Assembly (NCBI RefSeq): GCF_019635465.1
Contig: NZ_JAHBZK010000002.1
Coordinates: 124,001 to 188,000, forward strand
DNA length: 64,000 nt
Source of the DNA: Hydrogenophaga sp.
Lineage (GTDB): Bacteria > Pseudomonadota > Gammaproteobacteria > Burkholderiales > Burkholderiaceae_C
Reading direction: 5' to 3'
Each line of letters opens with the position of its first letter. Position 1 is the stretch's first letter. Below, piece by piece: positions 25,800 to 37,737 of the stretch. A program made the translations under genes and the position numbers. Under the pieces are notes generated by a model, which made no database searches, was not told where the DNA came from, and saw nothing but the letters and a program-made list of their open reading frames with translations.

Positions 25800-26828
25800 A
25801 TGAGCCATCGATTCCACCCCGTGCTGCGACTGTCCGCGCTCGCCTTGCTGGCGCTGGGCGCGGCGGCCGCACAGGCACAGGACAAGCCCGTCGAACTCAA
25901 GTTCGCGCACTGGCTGCCGCCATCCCACCCGCTGGCCAAGCTGGGCTTCGAGCCCTGGGCCAAGTCGGTCGAAGAGGCTTCCAAGGGTTCGATCAGGGTG
26001 ATGCTGTTTCCCGCGCAGCAACTGGGCAAGGCGGCCGACCATTACGACATGGCGCGCGATGGCATCGCGCAGATGACCTGGGTGAACCCGGGCTACCAGG
26101 CCGGTCGTTTCCCGCTGATCGCCGCGGGTGAACTGCCGTTCCTGCTCGGCAAGCCGGGCCCGAGCTCGGCCGCGCTGGACCAGTGGTACCGCCAGTACGC
26201 GGGCACCGAAATGAAGGACGTGAAGTTCTGCTTTGCGCACGTGCACGTCGGCACCTTCCACTCCAAGGAGCCCATCACCGAACCCGGTCAGCTCAAGGGC
26301 ATGAAGATCCGCTCGGCCAACGGCACGGTGGCGCAGACCATGAGCCTGCTGGGTGCGACCAACGTGCAGGTCTCGGCTCCCGAGGCGCGCGACGCGCTGC
26401 AAAAAGGCCTGGCCGATGCCATCACCTTCCCCTGGAAATCCATCATCTCCTTCGGCATCGACAAGGCGGTGAAGTACCACACCGACATGCGCTTCTACGC
26501 GTCCGACTTCGTGTGGGTGATGAACAAGCCCTGGTACGACGGCCTGGCCGCGGGCCAGAAAAAGGTGATCGACGACCACTGCAACAACGCCTGGGCGAGC
26601 AAGGTCGGCACCGCCTGGGGTGACGACGAGGACAGCGGCCGCGAAGCGCTGGAGAAGATGGCCGGCCACACCCTGGTCAAGGTCTCGCCCGCGCAGATGG
26701 ACGCCTGGAAGAAGGCGGTTGAGCCCGTGTACGGCGAATGGGTCAAGGCCGCCAGCGCCACCGGTGCGAACGGACAGGCCGCGCTGGACGGGTTGCGCAA
26801 GGAGCTGGCTGCGCGCCAGGCCAACTGA
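25800..26828 (+). CDS. TRAP transporter solute-binding protein (DctP family)
   Basis: A 342-residue periplasmic protein. The signal peptide (LSALALLALGAAAAQA) is cleaved near AQA-QDK. The mature domain shows TRAP features: FAHWLPPSHPLAK, LKGMKIRSANGTVAQ and the conserved carboxylate-binding Arg in that loop. It delivers an organic acid to the DctQ/DctM permease encoded next. It lies 54 bases after the IorB-type gene and overlaps the DctQ start by one base (TGATG). The ligand is unknown but likely an aryl or 2-oxo acid processed by the upstream enzyme. Confidence 0.9.
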   Translation: MSHRFHPVLRLSALALLALGAAAAQAQDKPVELKFAHWLPPSHPLAKLGFEPWAKSVEEASKGSIRVMLFPAQQLGKAADHYDMARDGIAQMTWVNPGYQAGRFPLIAAGELPFLLGKPGPSSAALDQWYRQYAGTEMKDVKFCFAHVHVGTFHSKEPITEPGQLKGMKIRSANGTVAQTMSLLGATNVQVSAPEARDALQKGLADAITFPWKSIISFGIDKAVKYHTDMRFYASDFVWVMNKPWYDGLAAGQKKVIDDHCNNAWASKVGTAWGDDEDSGREALEKMAGHTLVKVSPAQMDAWKKAVEPVYGEWVKAASATGANGQAALDGLRKELAARQAN

Positions 26829-27331
26829 TGCGCCGGCTGCTGTCGACGGTCGAGACGCTGGCTGCGCTCTCGCTGCTGGTCATCGCCTTGCTGACGGCCA
26901 CCAACGTGGCGGTCCGCTATGCCTTTGGCTGGCAGATCCCCGACTGGTTCGACGGCACCCAGATGCTGCTGGGCATCGCGATGTTCTGGGGCATCGCGCT
27001 GGCCACCTGGTACGGCACGCACATCGCGGTCGATCTGTTGTGGGAGGCCTTCGGTGCGCGCGGCAAGCGCGTGATCGATGTACTGGCCACGCTGATCACC
27101 GTGGTGTTCCTGGTGCCGCTGGCCTGGATGGTGTGGGTCAAGGTCGGTGGCACCGGCAACCAGGGGACCATGGACCTGCGCCTGCCGCTCAAGTGGTTCT
27201 ACAGCGCGGCCGCGCTGGGCGCCACGGTGGCGGCGGTGCTGGCCGTGGCGCGACTGGTGCTGCTGCCCATGGGGCGGGCGGCCAGTGCGCATGGACAAGA
27301 CGAGGCCGAAGGGGCTGTGAATGGATCGTGA
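26828..27331 (+). CDS. TRAP transporter small permease subunit (DctQ family)
   Basis: A 167-residue inner-membrane protein with four predicted membrane helices (for example ALSLLVIALLTATNVAVRYA and ITVVFLVPLAWMVWV). DctQ subunits scaffold the large permease in Na+-driven TRAP transporters. The ATG shares its first base with the stop of the binding-protein gene, and the gene overlaps the large permease by 11 bases. Confidence 0.88.
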   Translation: MRRLLSTVETLAALSLLVIALLTATNVAVRYAFGWQIPDWFDGTQMLLGIAMFWGIALATWYGTHIAVDLLWEAFGARGKRVIDVLATLITVVFLVPLAWMVWVKVGGTGNQGTMDLRLPLKWFYSAAALGATVAAVLAVARLVLLPMGRAASAHGQDEAEGAVNGS

Positions 27332-28622
27332 TTGGGTGGCCCTGCTGGGCTTTGTCGGCATGTTCGGCCTGATGGCCTTGCGCGTGCCCATTGGTGCCGC
27401 GATGGGCATCGCCGGTGTGGCGGGTTTTGCCGCGCTGGCCGGGCTCACGCCGGGCCTGAACCTGCTGGCCAACGTGCCCTTGTCGGTGCTGACCGACTAC
27501 AACCTCATCGTCATCCCGATGTTCATCCTGATGGGCGCCTTCGCGTCGCACTCGGGCATGAGCGCCGAGCTGTTCGCTGCCGGCCGCGCGTGGTTGCACC
27601 ACCGCCGCGGCGGTCTGGCACTGGCCTCGGTGGTGGCTTGCGGTGGTTTCTCGGCCATCAACGGCTCGTCGGTGGCCACGGCCGCCACGATGACGCAGGT
27701 GGCGTTGCCGGAGATGCGTCGTTCGGGCTACGAACCCGGCATCTCGGCCGGCCTGATTGCCGCGGGCGGCACGCTGGGCATCATGATCCCGCCCTCGGTG
27801 ATCCTGGTGCTCTACGGGATCATGACCGAGGTCGACATCACCCAGCTCTTTGCGGCCGGCGTGGTGCCCGGCCTGCTGGCGGTGGTGTTTTATTCGGTGG
27901 TGGTGGCGCTGATCGCGCGCATCAAGCCCGAGTGGATGCCGCGTGGCGAGCGGCACAGCTGGGGCGAACGTTTTGCCGCACTGCGTCCGCTGTGGGCGGT
28001 GGTGGTGCTGTTCGTGTTCGTGCTCGGCGGCATCTATGGTGGTCTGTTCACCGTGCAGGAGGCCGCGGGTGTGGGCGCCACCGGCACGCTGGTCATCGGC
28101 ATGGCGCGTGGGCGTCTGCGCTGGCGCGAGATCAAGGCCGCGCTCATCAGTGCATTGCGCGTGTCCTCGGCCATCATGACCATCGTGGTCGGTGCCTACC
28201 TGTTCGGCTACTTCCTCACCATCACCCAGTTCACGCAGAACGCGGTCGATGTGCTGGTTGCTTTGCCGATCGGCCCCTACGGTGTGCTGGCGCTGGTGAT
28301 GCTGGGCTATCTGGTGCTGGGCGCGGTGATGGACGAGCTCGCCATGCTGCTGCTGACCGTGCCCATCGTGTTTCCGGCCATGGTGCACCTGGGTTTCGAT
28401 CCGGTGTGGTTCGGCGTGATCGTGGTGATGGCGGTGACCTTCGGCATGATCTGCCCGCCCGTGGGCATGAACGTGTTCGTGATCAATTCAATCGCGCGCG
28501 ATCTGTCGCTGGGCCGCATCTACCGCGGCACCGCGCCCTTCATCGCGGCCGACGTACTGCGCCTGCTGATCCTGTGCGCGTTCCCGTCGATCTCGCTCTG
28601 GCTGCCGCACCTGCTGGCATAG
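27321..28622 (+). CDS. TRAP transporter large permease subunit (DctM family)
   Basis: A 433-residue membrane protein with about 12 helices and the DctM hallmarks: VPIGAAMGIAGV, GGFSAINGSSVATAATM, GTLGIMIPPSVILVLYG, and the second repeat GMICPPVGMNVFVIN. It carries out sodium-coupled uptake of the ligand. Its last 83 bases overlap, on the opposite strand, the 3' end of a converging LysR gene. Confidence 0.92.
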   Translation: MDRDWVALLGFVGMFGLMALRVPIGAAMGIAGVAGFAALAGLTPGLNLLANVPLSVLTDYNLIVIPMFILMGAFASHSGMSAELFAAGRAWLHHRRGGLALASVVACGGFSAINGSSVATAATMTQVALPEMRRSGYEPGISAGLIAAGGTLGIMIPPSVILVLYGIMTEVDITQLFAAGVVPGLLAVVFYSVVVALIARIKPEWMPRGERHSWGERFAALRPLWAVVVLFVFVLGGIYGGLFTVQEAAGVGATGTLVIGMARGRLRWREIKAALISALRVSSAIMTIVVGAYLFGYFLTITQFTQNAVDVLVALPIGPYGVLALVMLGYLVLGAVMDELAMLLLTVPIVFPAMVHLGFDPVWFGVIVVMAVTFGMICPPVGMNVFVINSIARDLSLGRIYRGTAPFIAADVLRLLILCAFPSISLWLPHLLA

Positions 28623-29508
28623 CGGTCAGAAAGGTCAGCAACCACGCCATGCCCGGGTCGTCCGTCGCGTGGCGTGCGTACGCGATCTGGTGGCGGAAGG
28701 GGTCGGCCTCATAGGGCAGCGCGCGGATGCACAGGCCGGCTTCTGCGGGTCGATCCGGCAGCAGATCGCGCGGTACCGTCAGCAGCAGGTCGGTGTTACC
28801 CAGCAGGCCCAACGCGGCGCCGAAGTGCGCCGCCACCAGCCGGATGTTGCGCTCGTGGCCCAGGCGGGCGAGTGTCTGGTCGATGCCACCGAACGAGCCG
28901 GGCTGCACCAGCACCTGCAGGTGTTGCGCGCCGAGGTAACGCGCCAGCGTGAACGGGCCGCGTGCCAGTGGGTGGCTGGTGCGCATGGCGCACACGTAGG
29001 GCACCTCGCGCACCGTGCGCACCGCGATGGCGTCGTCCGCGCTGTTGAACAGGCCCAGCGCCAGGTCAAGCGCGCCGGCGCGGAGCATGTCGGCCGCATT
29101 GCTGCGCCCCACGTGCAGCAGCTGCAGGCGCAGGCCGGGGGCCTCGGCCAGCAGCGACCCCAGTAGGGGGCCGAGCAATGCCGTGGCGGCGTGGTCGGAA
29201 CAACCCACCTGAAACTGCCGGGTGGTGGTCTGGGGGTCGAACGCGCTCGAGAGCGAGAACACACGTTGCGCCCGCACGAGGATGGCGCGCACCTCGGGGT
29301 GCAGGGCCATGGCGTGCGGCGTGGGGACCATGGTGTGCCCCTGACGCCGCACGATGTCGTCGCCACAGGCCGCGCGCAGGCGCTGCAGGGCGTGGCTCAC
29401 CGCCGGTTGCGTGAGCGCCAGCCGATCGGCCGCGCGCGTCACGCTGCGCTCGGTGAGCACGGTGTCGAAGACCACCAGCAGGTTGAGGTCGAGGCGGCGC
29501 AGGTCCAT
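28540..29508 (-). CDS. LysR-family regulator with extended C-terminus
   Basis: A 322-residue LysR protein. MDLRRLDLNLLVVFDTVL begins the winged helix; the recognition helix lies in ADRLALTQPAVSHAL. The effector domain ends normally around WLLTFLTAM, but the frame runs on for about 26 low-complexity residues rich in Ala, Arg and Gly, read antisense to the end of the TRAP permease gene. The native stop was probably lost, with the next in-frame stop at 28540. The gene is divergent from the Bug/lyase pair at 29655 and probably regulates it. Confidence 0.85.
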   Translation of the reverse strand: MDLRRLDLNLLVVFDTVLTERSVTRAADRLALTQPAVSHALQRLRAACGDDIVRRQGHTMVPTPHAMALHPEVRAILVRAQRVFSLSSAFDPQTTTRQFQVGCSDHAATALLGPLLGSLLAEAPGLRLQLLHVGRSNAADMLRAGALDLALGLFNSADDAIAVRTVREVPYVCAMRTSHPLARGPFTLARYLGAQHLQVLVQPGSFGGIDQTLARLGHERNIRLVAAHFGAALGLLGNTDLLLTVPRDLLPDRPAEAGLCIRALPYEADPFRHQIAYARHATDDPGMAWLLTFLTAMPAGAAARARSTGTRTGSAGAVRRPR

Positions 29509-29510
29509 GG

Positions 29511-29566
29511 GGTGTCCATCAATCCGGTGCATGGACTGTGATGGAAACATGTCATTGGTGTCCATC
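29511..29566. promoter_or_regulatory. direct repeats in the LysR/Bug intergenic region
   Basis: GGTGTCCATC occurs at 29511-29520 and again at 29557-29566, with the related ATGGACTGTGATGG (partly inverse) between. LysR proteins bind several half-sites spread over 50-60 bases in divergent promoters, which this matches. The assignment is inferred. Confidence 0.45.
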
Positions 29567-29654
29567 CGGGTCACAACCTAGAGTGCGCCGGTGCCCAGGA
29601 TTCCGCAGAGACGTCCAGGGATTTTCGGGTTCGAAAACCACAAGGAGACACACC

Positions 29655-30650
29655 ATGAACTGCCTGCACCTCCGTGCCCGACGACTCTGGATCGCCGCGG
29701 CGCTGGCCTTCCTGCTGCCCTGGTTGCCCCAGGCCCGTGCGCAAACGGCTGCCTGGCCAGACAAGCCGGTGCGCATCGTTGTGCCGTTCGGCGCGGGCGG
29801 CAGCACCGATGCGCTGGCCCGCATCGTGGGCGAAAAGCTCAGTGCGGCGATCGGGCAGCCGGTGGTGATCGAGAACCGCGCGGGCGCCGCCGGTGCCATC
29901 GGCGCAGCGTCGGTGGCCAAGGCACCGGCCGATGGCTACACCCTGCTCATCGCCACCAGCAGCACGCACGCGGTGCTGCCCAACCTGCGCAGCCTGCCCT
30001 ACGACGTGCAGCGCGACTTCACGCCGGTGGCACGCCTGGCCACCGCTCCCAACGTGCTGGTGGTCAGCCCGCAGCTGAAGGTGGGCAGCGTGGCCGAGCT
30101 TGTCGCCTTGGCGAAGCAGCGTGCATTGCCGATGAACTATTCGTCCAGCGGCAACGGCTCGGTCACCCACCTCATCGGCGCCGACTTCGCGCAGCGTGCC
30201 GGTGTGCGCACCACCCACGTGCCCTACAAGACCGGCATCCAGGCCTTGCCCGATCTGCACGGCGGGCAGATCGACTTCGCGTTCGACAGCATCGTGTGGA
30301 CTTTGCCCCAGTCGCAGGCGGGCAAGGTGAAGGCGCTGGCCATCGGCAGTGCGCAGCGTTCGCCACTGGCCCCCGATCTGCCCACCTTGCGCGAGGCCGG
30401 CTTTGCCGACTTCGACGGCACCACCTGGTTTGCGCTGATGGCGCCCGCGGGCCTGGACGCCGCCATCGTCGAACGCCTCAACCGCGAGGTGAACGCCGTG
30501 CTGCGGGACCCGGACCTGCGCGCCCAGTTTCAGCGCCAGGGGGCCGAGGCCCTGGGCGGCACGCCGCAGGAATTGTCCGCGCTGGTGCGCGAGGACGGCC
30601 AGCGCTGGGCCAGCGTCATCCGCACCGGCGGCATCAAGATCGACCAGTGA
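29655..30650 (+). CDS. Bug-family (TctC) periplasmic solute-binding protein
   Basis: A 331-residue secreted protein. The signal peptide (LWIAAALAFLLPWLPQARAQ) is followed by the family motifs VRIVVPFGAGGSTDALAR, PVVIENRAGAAGAIG and KAPADGYTLL. It binds a carboxylate in the periplasm. No permease genes lie nearby. The start at 29655 follows AAGGAG. A lyase of the isocitrate lyase/PEP mutase family begins 29 bases later, suggesting the ligand is a branched or substituted dicarboxylate. Confidence 0.88.
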   Translation: MNCLHLRARRLWIAAALAFLLPWLPQARAQTAAWPDKPVRIVVPFGAGGSTDALARIVGEKLSAAIGQPVVIENRAGAAGAIGAASVAKAPADGYTLLIATSSTHAVLPNLRSLPYDVQRDFTPVARLATAPNVLVVSPQLKVGSVAELVALAKQRALPMNYSSSGNGSVTHLIGADFAQRAGVRTTHVPYKTGIQALPDLHGGQIDFAFDSIVWTLPQSQAGKVKALAIGSAQRSPLAPDLPTLREAGFADFDGTTWFALMAPAGLDAAIVERLNREVNAVLRDPDLRAQFQRQGAEALGGTPQELSALVREDGQRWASVIRTGGIKIDQ

Positions 30651-30679
30651 ACCGACCAACAACTTCGACACCCATCGCC

Positions 30680-31534
30680 ATGTCTGTCCATTTCCGCGAC
30701 CTCGTTGCCAGCGAACGCCCGCTGGTGCTGCCCGGCGCCCACGATGCGCTGTCGGCCATGCTGATCCAGCAGGCCGGCTTCAAGGCCTATTTCATCGGAG
30801 GCTTCCCGGTGGTGGGCGTGCGCCATGGCCTGCCAGACATCGGCCTGGCCGCACTGGGGGAGTTGTCGGTCGCGGTGCGCGACATCCTTGCCGTGTCCGA
30901 CCTGCCGGTGCTGGTGGACGTGGACAACGGCTATGGCGACGTGAAGAACGTGGTGCACGCGGTGCACACCTACGAACGCATGGGCGTGCAGGCGCTGTTC
31001 TTTGAAGACCAGGTCTCGCCCAAGCGCTGTGGCCACATCGCGGGCAAGGAGCTGCTGCCCTGCGAAGAGATGGAGCGCCGCATCCGGGCCGCGGCCGAGC
31101 AGCGGCGCGATCCGCGCACCTTCATCATTGCGCGCACCGATGCGCGCGAGGTGATCGGCATGGACGAGGCCTTGCGCCGGGGCGAGCGCTATGCCCGCGC
31201 GGGTGCCGACGGCATCTTCATCGAGGCGCCCGAGTCGGTGGCCGAGCTCGAGCACGTGGGGCGTGCGCTGGCCGGCGTGCCGCTGATGGCCAACATGCTC
31301 GAAGGCGGTCGAACCCCCATCCTCAAGCCGGCCGAGCTCGAGGCCATGGGCTTTCGCATTGCCATCTACGGCATCTCGCTGCTCATGCGCATCGTGCGCA
31401 CCATGCAGGCCAGCCTGGCCGACCTGCACAGCGGCGAGCTCAAGCTGGTGGGAACGGGCGTGGGCTTCGAGGAATACAAGCGCATCGTCGGCTTCCCGCG
31501 TTGGGCCGGGATCGAGACGCAGTACAGCCGCTAG
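30680..31534 (+). CDS. isocitrate lyase/PEP mutase family carbon-carbon lyase
   Basis: A 284-residue TIM-barrel enzyme. The metal-binding DVDNGYGD, the catalytic-cysteine motif SPKRCGHIAG and IIARTDAREV are present. KRCGH places it with the lyases (methylisocitrate, dimethylmalate or oxaloacetate-type) rather than the phosphonate mutases. It would cleave a 2-hydroxy- or substituted succinate-like acid. No strong ribosome site precedes the ATG at 30680, so translation may depend on the Bug gene upstream. It ends inside a perfect hairpin. The exact substrate is not determined. Confidence 0.85.
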   Translation: MSVHFRDLVASERPLVLPGAHDALSAMLIQQAGFKAYFIGGFPVVGVRHGLPDIGLAALGELSVAVRDILAVSDLPVLVDVDNGYGDVKNVVHAVHTYERMGVQALFFEDQVSPKRCGHIAGKELLPCEEMERRIRAAAEQRRDPRTFIIARTDAREVIGMDEALRRGERYARAGADGIFIEAPESVAELEHVGRALAGVPLMANMLEGGRTPILKPAELEAMGFRIAIYGISLLMRIVRTMQASLADLHSGELKLVGTGVGFEEYKRIVGFPRWAGIETQYSR

Positions 31535-31567
31535 TGTTCTGTCCCGCTATTTGCGGGACAGAACACT
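31533..31567. terminator. perfect 15-bp hairpin between convergent genes
   Basis: AGTGTTCTGTCCCGC and its exact complement flank a 5-base loop TATTT. The stem begins within the stop codon of the lyase gene and ends 10 bases before the stop of the converging histidine kinase. No T run follows on either strand. It may act as a two-way terminator or transcript-end stabiliser. Confidence 0.6.
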
Positions 31568-31577
31568 GGCCCGCGAC

Positions 31578-34500
31578 TCAAGCACCGTCGTTCGACGGCA
31601 GACGCATCCAGAAGGTGGCGCCATCACCGGGTGCCGAGCGGGCCCAGATCTGCCCGCCGTGGCGCTCGACGGCGCGCGAAGCGATGGCCAGCCCGATGCC
31701 GGTGCCCGGCACTTGGGTGTCGCCGTGCAGGCGCTGAAACAGGCCGAAGAGCTTGTCGGCCTGCGCCATGTCGAAGCCCATGCCGTTGTCGCGCACGAAG
31801 TAGGCACGCTCGGCGGCGTCGTAGCCCACGTGCACGCGTGGCGGTTGCTGGTGGCGCGAGTACTTCGCGGCGTTGTCCATCAGGTTGCGCAGCGCCTGCT
31901 TGATGAGCTTGTGGTCGCCGCGCGCCGGTGGCAGGGGGTCGATGGTGAGCGCTACCTGGGAGGCGCGCAGGCCCAGTTGCTGGTCGATGTCGTGGGCCAT
32001 GGTGTGCATGTCGACGTGAGCCTCGGCGATGTCGGCGCGCACCACGGCCAGCACATCCAGCATCTCGGTGAGCATCTGCCCCATGCGTTTGGAGGCGTTG
32101 ACGATGCGGTTGAGTGAGTCGACGCCGGCGGCGCTCAAGTGATGCGGCTCGGTGGCCACCAGCACCGAGGCAAAGCCGTTGACCGAGCGCAGTGGCGTGC
32201 GCAGGTCGTGCGCGATCGAATAGGCGATGGCCTCCATGTCGCGCAGGGTGCGCTCCAGGTGGCGCGTGCGCTCCTGCACCTTGCGTTCCAGCTCGGTGTT
32301 GAGCGAGCTGAGCATCTCCTGCGCTTGCACCCGTTCGCTGATGTCGATGTGGGTGCCCGACATGTACAGCGGCTTGCCGTCGCGGGCGCGGCGGTGCACG
32401 CGCCCGCGGGTGTTGACCCACACCCAGTGGCCGTCCTTGTGGCGCATGCGGATGTCGCACTCGTAGTACGGCAGTTCCCCGGCGATGTGCGCGTCGCGCA
32501 CGGCGTTGGCCTTCAGCAGATCATCCGGGTGCACCAGCCGTATCCAGGTCTGGTCGGTGACGGGTTCGAGCTCCTGCAGTGTGTAGCCCACGATCTGCGC
32601 CCAGCGGTCGTTGACCGTGAGGCGCTCCGAACCGAGGTCGTTTTCCCAGACGCCGGGGCGCGTGGCTTCCAGCACCCAGGCCAGCCGCTGCCGTTCCTGG
32701 TCGAGCGCTTGCTGGCTGGCGACGTAGGAGCTGACGTCGGTGATGGTGCGCACCCAGCCACCCTCGGGCAGGGGCTGGGTGCCGATCTCCAGAAAGCGCC
32801 CGTTCTGCGTCTCGCGCAGGTAGGTGCCGGGCGCCTCGCTGTCGCCAGCGACCTTGACGTAGTGGCGGGCGGTGGCATCCACGTACTCGAAGCCGGGGCC
32901 GAAGTCCCCACGTGCGGCCATGAAGCGCGATACATCGGCGTGGGTTGGTGAGGCCTGCATGAGCGACTCGGGCAGGTCCAGCAACTCAAGCAGGCGCTGG
33001 TTGTAGAAGGACACACGCCCGTCGGGCTCGATCTTGCCCAGACCCTGGTTCATGCTTTGCAGGGTCACCTGCAAGGCGCGACGCTGTGCTTCCAGTTCTC
33101 GGCTGGTCTGGGCAAGCTCTTCCAGCGTCAGGTCGCGCTGGCGGGCCGAGCGCCAGGCCAGCAACAGCTGGGCGGTGGCGCTGGTCATGGGCTCCAGAAA
33201 ACCCATCTCGAACATGACGTTGGCGGGGTCCCGGTGTTGCAGGCCGAGCAATCCCACCAGGCCATCGGGCCCTTTGAGTGGCACCAGCACCAGCGGGTGA
33301 TGGCCCACCAGGTGGGCGCTCAGCGCGGCATGACCGGCATGGTCAGGTTTCAGCACGGCACAGCGACCGCTGGTGAGCTGCGCCAGCGCAACCGGATCGT
33401 CGAGCGTGAATCGCCCCTCGCGGTCCTGGGTGTCGAGCAGTTGGCCCACCAGTGCCGGTGTGGTTGGATCGGCGCCGAGTGCCGCGCTCTCCAGCTCGAC
33501 CAGAAAGGCGGCGTCCGGGCGCGCCACACCGGCGATCTCGCGCAGCAGCCGGGGAAACACCTCGCCCTTGTTCTCGGTGCGGATGTAGAGGCCCTGGATG
33601 ATGCGGATCGCCTCCAGCAACTGTTGCTGGCGATCCAGGGCCTGGCGGGCGGCGCGCTCTTCGGTCACATCGGCCAGAAAGCCGTGCCACAGCACCCTGC
33701 CGTCGGGCAAGGCATCGGGTGTGGCCTCGAAGCGGATCCAGCGCTCGGCGCCATCGGGCAGGTGCACGCGGTAGCGCTCTCGCCAGGGCTGCAGCGTGCG
33801 GGAGAAATGGTCCAGGTCTTCCAGCATGCGGGGCAGGTCGTCCGGTGCCACCCGTTTGAACAGGGTGCGCGCATCGGTGATTGATTCGTGCGCGCCCAGC
33901 TGAAGCATGTCGCGCGCGCGATCACTCATGAAGGTGATTTCGGTGCTGCCATCGACGTTGCGCAGCGCCTGGTACATCATCCCCGGCGCATGCTGGGCCA
34001 CCTGGTTGAGCAGGTCGAGCTGGGACTGCAGTCTGGCGCGGGCGGTTCGCTCGGCGGTCACGTCCTGCACCACGCCGAAATCGGTGTACGGATTGCCGGG
34101 CACCTGCGAGCGGCTCATGCGGGTGCGCATCCAGAGTTGCTGCCCGTCCGGGCGGATCCAGCGAAAGTCCATGAAGCTGCCGTCGAGCGCGGCGCGGTGT
34201 GCCAGCCAGGCCTCGCGGTCGTCGGGGTGGATGCCGCCGCGCGCACGCTGCTTGTCCATCGGTTGCCCCGGTGTGCGCCCGGTCACCGCGTACAGGCCTT
34301 CGCTCCAGCGCACGGTGTCGCTGCCTTCGCGGTTGGTCCAGGCACCGAGTTGCGCCAGAAGCTCCATCTCGCCGTGCAGTTCGTTGCGCGCCTGGAGCTC
34401 GCGGTTGGCTTCGACCAGTTCGTCCAGCGCGCGCTGGAGGTTTTGCTGGGTGACGGCTTCGGACTGGGCCTCGGTGATGCAGGTCAACAGCAACTCGGTG

Positions 34501-34841
34501 CCATCGACGTTCAGCACCTCGGTCTTGAGGCGGACCTTGCGGTGGTCGGCGGTGGCGGCCCGCAGGGGGTACAGGCGATCGGCGTCGTGGTCGCCTTTGA
34601 GAAAGCCCTCGCGCTGGTCGGCGTCGCGCCAGATGCCCAGGGACACGGTGGTCTGGCCGATGGCCGCCTCGCGCGTGAAACCGGTGAGTGCACACCACGC
34701 GTCGTTGACCGCCAGGATGCAGCCATCGCCCAGGCGGCTGACCACGCAGGCCGTGGGCAGGTGCGCGAACAGCAGGCCGAAGGGCAGCGAGGGCGCTGTG
34801 CCGATGACCTGACCGGTTTGGGTCTCGGAGCGGGCAGACAT
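31578..34841 (-). CDS. multi-PAS/GAF sensor histidine kinase, no membrane segment
   Basis: A 1087-residue soluble kinase. Approximate order: PAS (25-140), PAS with a PAC end (150-275), PAS (285-405), GAF (420-575), PAS (600-720), PAS (730-850), a short coiled linker, HisKA with phospho-accepting His878 in SIAHDLRTPLRS, and HATPase with DNGMGFD and GTGIGLAIA (about 970-1080). The linker and kinase core resemble bacteriophytochrome-like kinases, but no chromophore domain is seen. No membrane helix is evident, so it probably senses an intracellular cue such as redox, heme-bound gas or a ligand. No response regulator lies next to it; the partner must be elsewhere. Confidence 0.9.
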   Translation of the reverse strand: MSARSETQTGQVIGTAPSLPFGLLFAHLPTACVVSRLGDGCILAVNDAWCALTGFTREAAIGQTTVSLGIWRDADQREGFLKGDHDADRLYPLRAATADHRKVRLKTEVLNVDGTELLLTCITEAQSEAVTQQNLQRALDELVEANRELQARNELHGEMELLAQLGAWTNREGSDTVRWSEGLYAVTGRTPGQPMDKQRARGGIHPDDREAWLAHRAALDGSFMDFRWIRPDGQQLWMRTRMSRSQVPGNPYTDFGVVQDVTAERTARARLQSQLDLLNQVAQHAPGMMYQALRNVDGSTEITFMSDRARDMLQLGAHESITDARTLFKRVAPDDLPRMLEDLDHFSRTLQPWRERYRVHLPDGAERWIRFEATPDALPDGRVLWHGFLADVTEERAARQALDRQQQLLEAIRIIQGLYIRTENKGEVFPRLLREIAGVARPDAAFLVELESAALGADPTTPALVGQLLDTQDREGRFTLDDPVALAQLTSGRCAVLKPDHAGHAALSAHLVGHHPLVLVPLKGPDGLVGLLGLQHRDPANVMFEMGFLEPMTSATAQLLLAWRSARQRDLTLEELAQTSRELEAQRRALQVTLQSMNQGLGKIEPDGRVSFYNQRLLELLDLPESLMQASPTHADVSRFMAARGDFGPGFEYVDATARHYVKVAGDSEAPGTYLRETQNGRFLEIGTQPLPEGGWVRTITDVSSYVASQQALDQERQRLAWVLEATRPGVWENDLGSERLTVNDRWAQIVGYTLQELEPVTDQTWIRLVHPDDLLKANAVRDAHIAGELPYYECDIRMRHKDGHWVWVNTRGRVHRRARDGKPLYMSGTHIDISERVQAQEMLSSLNTELERKVQERTRHLERTLRDMEAIAYSIAHDLRTPLRSVNGFASVLVATEPHHLSAAGVDSLNRIVNASKRMGQMLTEMLDVLAVVRADIAEAHVDMHTMAHDIDQQLGLRASQVALTIDPLPPARGDHKLIKQALRNLMDNAAKYSRHQQPPRVHVGYDAAERAYFVRDNGMGFDMAQADKLFGLFQRLHGDTQVPGTGIGLAIASRAVERHGGQIWARSAPGDGATFWMRLPSNDGA

Positions 34842-35024
34842 CGTCTCAGGAACCGGTCCTGTGGTGCGGGGCTGGCTGTGTTGCCCCGGTTTGTCTCCCT
34901 GTTGTACCTGTGCTTACGGATCGCGTGAGCAAGTATGCACAAAGTCGCCAACAGCGCCTGACAGTCCGTCGCCCGGTTTGGTGTTCTGCCAACACCGACA
35001 GCGCTGTCCGCGCTGCAGGCGGGC

Positions 35025-37733
<2,709 letters not shown>

Positions 37734-37737
<4 letters not shown>

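Noticed and set aside
31533-31567. Terminal inverted repeats of an insertion sequence
   Set aside because: Only 5 bases separate the arms, no transposase or target duplication is present, and both flanking genes are intact, so a hairpin at transcript ends is more likely.
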